A stretch of 40,867 nt of DNA from a bacterium (GTDB lineage: Bacteria; Bacillota; Clostridia; Lachnospirales; Lachnospiraceae): NCBI GenBank assembly GCA_023667365.1, contig JAMPAG010000018.1, positions 1 through 40,867 of the forward strand, in the 5' to 3' direction. This document shows, in pieces, positions 25,468 to 32,560 of this stretch; the stretch's first letter is position 1; the number at the start of each line of letters is the position of its first letter. The translations under genes were made by a program, and so were the position numbers. The notes below the pieces were generated by a model that was given only the letters and a program-made list of their open reading frames with translations, was not told the DNA's origin and searched no databases.

Positions 25468-25806
25468 ATGGATAGTGGGATCAGCGGGCTGGAAGCGGCA
25501 TATCAGACATTATTTACGGCGGTATTGATCGTGCTGGCGGTCATGATCTTTTTATGCCTGATCCGGGCAATCCTCGGACCGCGCGTATGCGACCGCGTTG
25601 TGGCGGTCAATATGATGGGGACGCTCGTCATCGTAACGATCGCGGTGCTCGCATTAAAGCTGGAAGCAGGATACCTTGCGGACATTGGCATGATTTATGC
25701 GGTCTTAAGTTTTCTGGCGGTCATTGTCATGACAAAGGTATTTATGGGTATTTACCGGGAGCATAAAGAAAAGAGTACGGGAGGGAAAAGCAATGGCGAC
25801 GCTTGA
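25468..25806 (+). CDS. mrpF: Mrp-type antiporter subunit F
   Basis: This 112-residue small subunit has three membrane helices, matching MnhF/MrpF/MbhB. The family signature ILGPRVCDRVVAVNMMGT lies after the first helix, and a GYLADIGMIYAVLSFLAVI segment follows. It has a GGAGCGGG ribosome site and overlaps the start of subunit G by 14 bases, indicating coupled translation. Confidence 0.9.
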   Translation: MDSGISGLEAAYQTLFTAVLIVLAVMIFLCLIRAILGPRVCDRVVAVNMMGTLVIVTIAVLALKLEAGYLADIGMIYAVLSFLAVIVMTKVFMGIYREHKEKSTGGKSNGDA

Positions 25807-26212
25807 GTGGGTGCGTTTCTTTGTGGGAGCGGCGTTTCTGATCGGCGGTCTTTTAACTTTTGCGCTGGAACTGTTAGGAGTATTCCGTTTTCATTATGTC
25901 CTAAACAGAATGCAGATCGCAGCGACGGGTGATACGCTTGGGATCGGGTTTTCCCTGATTGGACTGATGATTATGAGCGGATGGAATTTCACGACGCTGA
26001 AATTCTTTCTGATCGTCATGCTGTTGTGGTTTTCTTCTCCGGTATCGTCCCATATGATCGCCCGGCTGGAGGTTATGACAAATCCGAATCTTGCGGCGCA
26101 TTGTGCGCTGCCGGAAGAGCTTGCGGAGGAAAAGAGCGCGGAAGCGGGTGGGGACGACCGCCTGGAGGCGTTTGTGGAGCTTGATCAGGACGGAAAGGAA
26201 GAATCAAAATGA
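25793..26212 (+). CDS. mrpG: Mrp-type antiporter subunit G
   Basis: This 139-residue small subunit has three membrane helices, matching MnhG/MrpG/MbhC: FFVGAAFLIGGLLTFALELLGVFRF...LNRMQIAATGDTLGIG. The HMIAR near residue 85 is a usual end to the third helix. The acidic C-terminal tail of ~40 residues (EELAEEKSAEAGGDD) is longer than average. Its stop codon overlaps the next start (ATGA). Confidence 0.9.
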   Translation: MATLEWVRFFVGAAFLIGGLLTFALELLGVFRFHYVLNRMQIAATGDTLGIGFSLIGLMIMSGWNFTTLKFFLIVMLLWFSSPVSSHMIARLEVMTNPNLAAHCALPEELAEEKSAEAGGDDRLEAFVELDQDGKEESK

Positions 26213-26559
26213 CGGTTTTTATAAATCTTTTGTTTTTATTTCTGTTGGTGTGCGCGATTGCCGTAAGCTTTACAAAGAATCTGCTGAATTCTATTCTGGT
26301 CTATATGTCGTTCAGTCTGGTCATGGCGCTGATCTGGATGATGTTGGAATCGCCGGACTTAGCAATCACGGAGGCGGCGGTCGGCGCGGGCGTGACGACG
26401 GTATTGTTTTTGGTCACGTTAAAGAAACTTTACAGCGTGCGCACGGGCAAGGATAAAGAAATTTCCGCGGCGCAGGGAATAGAGGCAGGGATGCCGGAAG
26501 CGGTTGAGAGCATGACGGCGGAAAATGCGGCGGCGGGAAAGGAGGACGAGTCCAAATGA
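26209..26559 (+). CDS. MbhD-like subunit (DUF4040; MrpA C-terminal part 1)
   Basis: This 116-residue protein has three membrane helices that match the stand-alone MbhD/DUF4040 family, which is the first piece of the MrpA C-terminal region. LLNSILVYMSFSLVMALIW and SPDLAITEAAVGAGVTTVLFL are diagnostic; the Glu in AITEAAVG is conserved and functionally important in Mrp systems. In classical Mrp operons this domain is fused to MrpA; here it stands alone as in the membrane-bound hydrogenases of Thermococcales. It is coupled by ATGA overlaps on both sides. Confidence 0.88.
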   Translation: MTVFINLLFLFLLVCAIAVSFTKNLLNSILVYMSFSLVMALIWMMLESPDLAITEAAVGAGVTTVLFLVTLKKLYSVRTGKDKEISAAQGIEAGMPEAVESMTAENAAAGKEDESK

Positions 26560-27506
26560 ATACGGAAAAGAAAAAGTCTTCGTTCCGGGAACGGTTCCGC
26601 GCATGGTTTTACGGGGATTCGCAGGTGTTTGACGAGGCGATGCCGATGCGCAGACAGGAAGAGTACCGCCCGGATATAAAAAAGCTGAGAAAATATGAGG
26701 AAGATTATGAGCAGATGCGGGAGCGTGTCTATCAGGTGGAGCATAATCGTGAGATGTGGCTGTTCCGGAAATGTTTTGAGGTCATGGGGATTGTATTATG
26801 CGTGCTGATGGTCTGCGTGCTGCTCATTGCGGTGTCCTATCTGCCGCCGACGGGAAGTGCGGATAATCCGGCCAATAACGAGGTTTCACAAGTCTATGTT
26901 GAGCATGGCGTTATGGATACGGGGGCGGTCAATACCGTGACGGGCATGATCTTATCTTACCGCGCGTTTGATACGTTCGGGGAAACAAACGTGCTTTTTA
27001 TCGCGGGCTGCTGCGTGATGATCCTGCTTCTTCTGGATCATAAGCTGCAAAAAGATTCCGCGATGGCGAACGACCGCTTTTATGAGCCCAAAAATGATGT
27101 GATCCTGCAGCAGGTCGCGCGCATCCTTGTACCGGTCGTTTTCATTTTTTCGATCTATGTGATGCTGAACGGGCATTTATCGCCGGGCGGCGGATTTTCC
27201 GGCGGCGCCATGATGGGGGCGGGCATGATCTTATATGCCTGCGCGTTCGGTTTTGATAAGACGCGCCGGTTTTTCAGCGAGCGCGTCTATACGGCGGTAA
27301 AGGTCACGGCGCTTGTGCTCTACGGCGTGATGATCACCTACTATTATGTCATGGGCGCGAACGGGCTGGAAAATCACATTCCGCTGGGAACGCCGGGCGC
27401 AATCCTGAGCGCGGGACTCATTCTGCCGATCGACCTGGTCGTCGGCTTACAGGTGGCATGTACGATGTATGCGTTTTATGCGCTGTTCCGGCGCGGCGGG
27501 TTTTAA
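26556..27506 (+). CDS. MbhE-MrpB fusion subunit
   Basis: This 316-residue membrane protein has two family parts. Residues 1-75 are cytoplasmic, charged and probably helical. Residues ~76-165 contain two helices with VNTVTGMILSYRAFDTFGE, the MbhE-like piece of MrpA. Residues ~185-310 contain the MnhB/MrpB domain with LNGHLSPGGGFSGGAMMGAG and four helices. The fusion thus joins MrpA C-terminal part 2 with MrpB. The N-terminal cytoplasmic extension is unusual for either family. It lies between the MbhD-like subunit (ATGA overlap) and subunit C. Confidence 0.87.
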   Translation: MNTEKKKSSFRERFRAWFYGDSQVFDEAMPMRRQEEYRPDIKKLRKYEEDYEQMRERVYQVEHNREMWLFRKCFEVMGIVLCVLMVCVLLIAVSYLPPTGSADNPANNEVSQVYVEHGVMDTGAVNTVTGMILSYRAFDTFGETNVLFIAGCCVMILLLLDHKLQKDSAMANDRFYEPKNDVILQQVARILVPVVFIFSIYVMLNGHLSPGGGFSGGAMMGAGMILYACAFGFDKTRRFFSERVYTAVKVTALVLYGVMITYYYVMGANGLENHIPLGTPGAILSAGLILPIDLVVGLQVACTMYAFYALFRRGGF

Positions 27507-27537
27507 GGCGCGGGCGCGGAAAGAATGGAGTGTCTTT

Positions 27538-27912
27538 ATGGGAGAGAATTTGTTTGCAAATTATGGCGAAGTGGTCGCGATGCTGTTGTTCGGCATCGGA
27601 TTTGCCAATCTGCTCTTACAAAAAAATCTGATCAAAAAAATCATCGGATTGAATATTATGGATTCCGCGATTTATCTTTTTCTGGCGTTAAAAGGTTATA
27701 TCGCGGGGCGGGTCGATCCCATCATCATAGACGGGGATATGAACGCGGAGCGCTACATCAATCCCGTGCCGAGCGGGCTGGTGCTGACGGGTATCGTGGT
27801 GTCCGTGTCCGTGACCGCGCTGATGCTTTCTTTGACAATCCGGTTATATCAGCGTTATCATACGGTCGATCTGGATGAGATTTCCATTCTTTTGCGGAAA
27901 GAAGGAAAATAA
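27538..27912 (+). CDS. mrpC: Mrp-type antiporter subunit C (NuoK-like)
   Basis: This 124-residue protein has three membrane helices, homologous to MnhC/MrpC/MbhG and NuoK of complex I. The segments LFGIGFANLLLQKNLIKKIIGLNIMDSA and PSGLVLTGIVVSVSVTALML are diagnostic. ATG 27538 follows a moderate ribosome site; a reading from 27469 would overlap the preceding gene without support. Subunit C belongs to the proton or ion path core of the complex. Confidence 0.9.
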   Translation: MGENLFANYGEVVAMLLFGIGFANLLLQKNLIKKIIGLNIMDSAIYLFLALKGYIAGRVDPIIIDGDMNAERYINPVPSGLVLTGIVVSVSVTALMLSLTIRLYQRYHTVDLDEISILLRKEGK

Positions 27913-27961
27913 GGACCGTGTAAACCGTTGCTGTAAAATGTAGGATGAGTGAGGGATGATC

Positions 27962-29452
27962 ATGGATCTGATTTGTAATTTTCCGTGTTTATCAATTGTG
28001 TTGTGCATATTGGGAGGAATCGTCAGTTCTGCGTTAAAGGGCAGGGCGGCGAAATACCTGAACGCCGTGATCCTGATGACGGTGACCGCAATGTCGGCGC
28101 TTGTGTTTGGTTACACGATCGACACGGGGGAGAGTTTTACCTACATGATGGGGCGCTTTCCGGCGCCGTGGGGTAATGAGCTGCGCGCGGGTGTGCTTGA
28201 GGGCGGGATGGCGTTGTTCTTTTGTATCATCATGTCACTCTGTCTGTTTGGCGGACAGGATAAGCTGCGGGAAGAAGTGGAGCCGCAGAAGCTGAATCTT
28301 TATTATATTCTGTGCGATCTGCTATTGAGTTCCCTGCTCTCGCTCGTGTATACAAACGACTTGTTTACGGCGTATGTGTTTGTGGAGATCAATACGATCT
28401 CCGCGTGCGGACTTATCATGATCCGGCAGACGGGACGGACGATCGAGGCGGCGACGCGCTATATGATCATGAGTCTGCTCGGTTCCGGTATGCTGCTGCT
28501 CGGCATCTGTATGCTCTATGATATGACGGGGCACCTGTTAATGGAAAATATTCATCAGACTTTGCGGGAGAGCGTGACGGCGGGACATTTTCATGTGCCG
28601 CTCATGATCACAATCGGTATGATGTGCGTGGGTATTGCCATTAAGAGCGCGCTGTTTCCGTTTCATACATGGCTGCCGGATGCGTACGGTTATTCGACGG
28701 TATCCAGTGCCGCCATTCTTTCGAGCCTGGTATCGAAAGGGTACATTTTTCTGCTGATCAAACTGATCTACCGTGTGATTGGCTTTGATGTGATCTATGC
28801 GAGCAGAGTGACGGATATTCTGTTTGTGTTTGGCGTGGCGGGGATGATCATCGGTTCGCTCTCCGCCATAAAAGAAAATGATATTTACCGTATGGTCGCG
28901 TTTTCGTCCGTGGCGCAGATCGGTTATATTTATATGGGTTTCGGACTTGGCACGCAGGCGGCGATGGCGGCGAGTATTTTCCATATCCTTTCCCACGCCG
29001 TCACGAAAGCGCTGCTGTTTTTATCGGCGGCGGGACTTGCGGACGCGTCGGGCGGCAGCAGGCGTTTTATCGATCTGACAGGCTCGGCATACCGAAATAA
29101 GATCGCCGGCATCGCGTTTGGCGCGGGCGCGCTCTCCATGGTCGGGATCCCGTTATTTTCGGGCTTTATCAGTAAGCTGTTATTTGCGGAGGCGGCGGTG
29201 CGCAACAGCGGGAAAATGCTGCCGGCGATGATCGCGCTTGCGGTCAGCACGATCTTAAACGCGATCTATTTCATGAAAACAGTCATCCGGATCTATACAC
29301 CGGTGGATATGAGGGGAAAGACCATCCCGTTTAAGAAGCACAGACTGTTTACAGCGGCGATGGCATGTTTTATCGTGCTGAACGTATTTTTGGGACTTTA
29401 TTCCGACTGGATCGTCGATCTGATCCAGACGGGGCTTGAAATGTTTGCATGA
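27962..29452 (+). CDS. mrpD: Antiporter-like subunit 1 (MrpD type)
   Basis: This is a 496-residue polytopic protein with about 14 helices of the proton-conducting transporter family (PF00361). Key residues are present: Glu in YVFVEINTISACGL (helix 5), Lys in GIAIKSALFPFHTWLPDAYG (helix 7), and HILSHAVTKALLFLSAG (helix 12). The pattern STVSSAAILSSLVSKGY is closest to MrpD. Start ATG 27962 has GAGGG six bases upstream; ATG 27956 is an alternative. It is the first of four consecutive antiporter-like genes. Confidence 0.88.
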   Translation: MDLICNFPCLSIVLCILGGIVSSALKGRAAKYLNAVILMTVTAMSALVFGYTIDTGESFTYMMGRFPAPWGNELRAGVLEGGMALFFCIIMSLCLFGGQDKLREEVEPQKLNLYYILCDLLLSSLLSLVYTNDLFTAYVFVEINTISACGLIMIRQTGRTIEAATRYMIMSLLGSGMLLLGICMLYDMTGHLLMENIHQTLRESVTAGHFHVPLMITIGMMCVGIAIKSALFPFHTWLPDAYGYSTVSSAAILSSLVSKGYIFLLIKLIYRVIGFDVIYASRVTDILFVFGVAGMIIGSLSAIKENDIYRMVAFSSVAQIGYIYMGFGLGTQAAMAASIFHILSHAVTKALLFLSAAGLADASGGSRRFIDLTGSAYRNKIAGIAFGAGALSMVGIPLFSGFISKLLFAEAAVRNSGKMLPAMIALAVSTILNAIYFMKTVIRIYTPVDMRGKTIPFKKHRLFTAAMACFIVLNVFLGLYSDWIVDLIQTGLEMFA

Positions 29453-29465
29453 GGAGGGAGAGAGG

Positions 29466-30977
29466 ATGAACACATTGTTATTACCGATTCTTTTTCCAAT
29501 CGCAGCAGGCATTCTGATTCTTGTGACGCCGGGAAAGGTGTTTGCGTTTGGGCGTCCGGTATGGGAACGAAAGGGACTTTGTATCATAACCGGCGGATTG
29601 TTTGTCGTGACGGCGCTGCTTGTTCTGAATGCGCTTCTTACGACTACGCCGAGGGATATGCCGCAGATCGCATTCTTTTTGACGAGAAAGCTGCCGATCC
29701 AGTTCGGTTTTGACGCGCTCGGACGTGTGTTTGCGGTCATGATTTCCGTCGTCATGCTGCTGGCGGGATTCTTTTCTTTTGTTTATATGAAGCATGAGCA
29801 GAGAGAAAAGCGTTATTACGGATTTTATCTGATCGTATATGGCATGTTGAACGGGCTGTGCTTTGCGGACAATCTGATGACGTTTTATCTGTTTTATGAG
29901 CTGATGACGATCACGAGCGTGCCGCTCGTGCTGCATTCACAGACAAAGGAAGCCATTTTTGCGGGCTTAAAATATCTGTTTTATTCCTTCTGCGGCGCGT
30001 ACATGGTACTGTTTGGTCTGTTTTGTTTAAGCCGCTACTGCCTTTCGAATACCCTGACGTTCGGCGCGGGCGGCATTTTAGATAAGACGCTTACAGAGGG
30101 GCATGAGACGCTGCTTTTGGTGACGGCGTTTCTGATGATCCTTGGTTTTGGTGTGAAAGCGGGCATGTTCCCGCTCCATGCGTGGCTGACGAAGGCGCAT
30201 CCCGCCGCGCCCGCGCCGGTATCCGCCGTGCTTTCCGGTATTGTCGTGAAAGCGGGTGTGCTCGGCGTTATCCGTGTTGTGTATTATCTGTTTGGCACGC
30301 AGTTTCTCGCGGGAACGTGGGTGCAGTACACATGGCTGATCCTGACGCTTGTTACGATCGTGATGGGCTCGATGATGGCATATTGGGAAAAAGGCTTAAA
30401 AAAGCGGCTTGCGTATTCAACGGTCAGTCAGGTGTCCTATATTCTGTTCGGACTGGCGCTGATGCAGCCGACGGCGTTTACGGGCGCCCTCCTGCACACC
30501 GTATTTCATGCATTCATGAAAGCGGCGCTTTTTCTGGCAGCAGGCGCGATGATCTATCAGACCGGAAAAAAGAATGTTTCCGAGTTTTCCGGCATCGGAA
30601 AGGAGATGCCGATTGTGATGTGGTGCTATACGATCGCGTCGCTCGGATTGATCGGCATTCCGCCGGCAAGCGGTTTTATCAGCAAGTGGTATCTGGCGCT
30701 GGGATCGCTGGATTTCGGCGTGCGCGCATTTGCCTATACCGGCGTGATCGTGCTGCTGGTCAGCGCGCTTTTAACGGCAGGCTATCTGCTGCCGATCACG
30801 ATCAGGGGCTTTTTTGTGGGAGAAGACTATGATTATGGCGCGTTAAAAAAGAAAGAGCCGTCAAAGCTCATGACGGTGCCGCTCATCCTGTTGGCGGCAC
30901 TGACGCTGCTGCTCGGAATGTTTCCAAACGGGCTGATCTCCTATATCGGGGACATCGCCGCAAATATCATACGGTAG
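29466..30977 (+). CDS. Antiporter-like subunit 2 (HyfB/HycC-like)
   Basis: This 503-residue proton-conducting transporter subunit has Glu in FYLFYELMTITSVPLV, Lys in GFGVKAGMFPLHAWL, and HTVFHAFMKAALFLAAGA. The loop TKAHPAAPAPVSAVLSG is closer to HyfB/HycC and MbhH-like proteins than to MrpD. The start is ATG 29466 with GGAGGGAG upstream; the previous gene stops 13 bases before. It likely forms a second ion-translocating half-channel unit in the same membrane arm (inference from homology). Confidence 0.87.
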   Translation: MNTLLLPILFPIAAGILILVTPGKVFAFGRPVWERKGLCIITGGLFVVTALLVLNALLTTTPRDMPQIAFFLTRKLPIQFGFDALGRVFAVMISVVMLLAGFFSFVYMKHEQREKRYYGFYLIVYGMLNGLCFADNLMTFYLFYELMTITSVPLVLHSQTKEAIFAGLKYLFYSFCGAYMVLFGLFCLSRYCLSNTLTFGAGGILDKTLTEGHETLLLVTAFLMILGFGVKAGMFPLHAWLTKAHPAAPAPVSAVLSGIVVKAGVLGVIRVVYYLFGTQFLAGTWVQYTWLILTLVTIVMGSMMAYWEKGLKKRLAYSTVSQVSYILFGLALMQPTAFTGALLHTVFHAFMKAALFLAAGAMIYQTGKKNVSEFSGIGKEMPIVMWCYTIASLGLIGIPPASGFISKWYLALGSLDFGVRAFAYTGVIVLLVSALLTAGYLLPITIRGFFVGEDYDYGALKKKEPSKLMTVPLILLAALTLLLGMFPNGLISYIGDIAANIIR

Positions 30978-30990
30978 AAGGAGGGAGACA

Positions 30991-32469
30991 ATGAATCCGA
31001 TAGCTTTATTGATAGTGATCCTGATCCCGCTTATCGGCGGTATGCTTTTGTTTGTTCTTCCCTTTCAGAAGCGGGGGCAGTTTGAACTTTATACGGGAAC
31101 GGTCGTGCTGGCGTCATCGGTTTTGTTTTTTTTGCTGCTCACGAGAAAACCGGCGGATGCGTTTACCCTGATCAGCTTTGTCAACCGTTTGTCGATCTCG
31201 TTCCGGCTGGACGGCATGTCCATGGTGTTCGGCGGACTGATCTCCGGCTTGTGGCCGTTTGCGACGCTTTACGCGTTTGAGTACATGCGGCATGAGGAAA
31301 ATCGTTTGGGAGAACGGCATGAGCGGAGCTTTTTTGCGTTTTATACGATGACGTTCGGAATTACGCTCGGCATTGCGCTTGCGGAGAATCTGCTGACGAT
31401 GTACTGCTTTTATGAGATGCTGACGCTCATCACGCTGCCGCTCGTCATGTATACGATGACGCGGGAGGCGATTCTGGCGAGCCGGAAATATCTGTATTAT
31501 TCGCTCGGCGGTGCGGCGTTCGGGTTCATTGCGCTGATCTTCATCATTGTGTACGGAAGCGTTTCATTCCGCTATGGCGGAAGTCTCGATCAGGAGCTGA
31601 TCGATACGAGAAGAAATGTGCTGCTTTTGATTTATGTGTTTGCGTTTTTCGGATTCGGCGTGAAGGCGGCGGTCTGCCCGTTTAACGCATGGCTTCCGGC
31701 GGCGAGTGTTGCGCCGACGCCAGTCACGGCGCTCTTACACGCGGTTGCCGTTGTCAAATCGGGCGCGTTTGCGGTTCTGCGGCTGACCTATTACTGCTTC
31801 GGTGCGGCGTTTCTGCGCGGCACGTGGGCGCAGAATGTCGTGATGACGGCGGCGGTCGTCACGATCCTGTACGGCAGCACGCGCGCGGTGAAGGAGACGC
31901 ATTTGAAACGGCGGCTTGCGTATTCAACGATTTCGAACCTGTCTTATATTTTGTTCGGCGCGACATTGATGTCGCCCGCCGGATTTGTGGGTGCGCTCTC
32001 TCATATGGTCTTTCATGGTATTATGAAGATCTGTTCTTTTTTCTGCGCGGGGGCAGTCATCTGTCAGAGCGGCAGGACCTATGTGTATCAGCTTGACGGC
32101 CTCGGCAGAAAGATGCCGCGTGTGTTCGGGATGTTTACGCTGGCATCGCTGGCGCTGATGGGCGTGCCGGGATTGTGCGGTTTTGTGAGCAAGTGGAATC
32201 TGGCGTCGGCGGCGTTAGAAAGCGGAAATCCGATCGCTTATGCCGGCGTGGGAGTGCTGTTGTTATCCGCGCTGCTTACGGCGATCTATATGCTGAGCGT
32301 TGTGGTGCGTGCGTTTTTTCCGCAAAGAGATATTTCCTATGCGGCAATGGAGGGGATCCATGATCCGGGCTGGTATATGCTGGTGCCGCTTTTGGTATTC
32401 TGTATCATGATCGTGGTTTTTGGGGTGTATTCCACGCCGTTTGTTGATTTTTTGATGTCGCTGGCGTGA
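30991..32469 (+). CDS. Antiporter-like subunit 3 (MrpA/NuoL-like core)
   Basis: This is a 492-residue membrane protein of the same superfamily. Conserved residues are Glu in YCFYEMLTLITLPLV, Lys in GFGVKAAVCPFNAWLP, and HMVFHGIMKICSFFCAG. The segment APTPVTALLHAVAVVKSGAF matches the MrpA/NuoL type rather than MrpD, so this may be the MrpA antiporter domain split from its C-terminal pieces (the MbhD-like and MbhE-MrpB genes). The usual His in the PFH motif is Asn here (PFNAWLP). GGAGGGAG precedes the ATG, 13 bases after the preceding gene. Confidence 0.85.
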   Translation: MNPIALLIVILIPLIGGMLLFVLPFQKRGQFELYTGTVVLASSVLFFLLLTRKPADAFTLISFVNRLSISFRLDGMSMVFGGLISGLWPFATLYAFEYMRHEENRLGERHERSFFAFYTMTFGITLGIALAENLLTMYCFYEMLTLITLPLVMYTMTREAILASRKYLYYSLGGAAFGFIALIFIIVYGSVSFRYGGSLDQELIDTRRNVLLLIYVFAFFGFGVKAAVCPFNAWLPAASVAPTPVTALLHAVAVVKSGAFAVLRLTYYCFGAAFLRGTWAQNVVMTAAVVTILYGSTRAVKETHLKRRLAYSTISNLSYILFGATLMSPAGFVGALSHMVFHGIMKICSFFCAGAVICQSGRTYVYQLDGLGRKMPRVFGMFTLASLALMGVPGLCGFVSKWNLASAALESGNPIAYAGVGVLLLSALLTAIYMLSVVVRAFFPQRDISYAAMEGIHDPGWYMLVPLLVFCIMIVVFGVYSTPFVDFLMSLA

Positions 32470-32560
32470 GAAACAACTCCGAAGTTGATGCCAATGGGTG
32501 TTTCGGTAAGAAATATGAAAACTCATGCGGCGGGACAATTCGGACAGGGAAAGGGATGTG

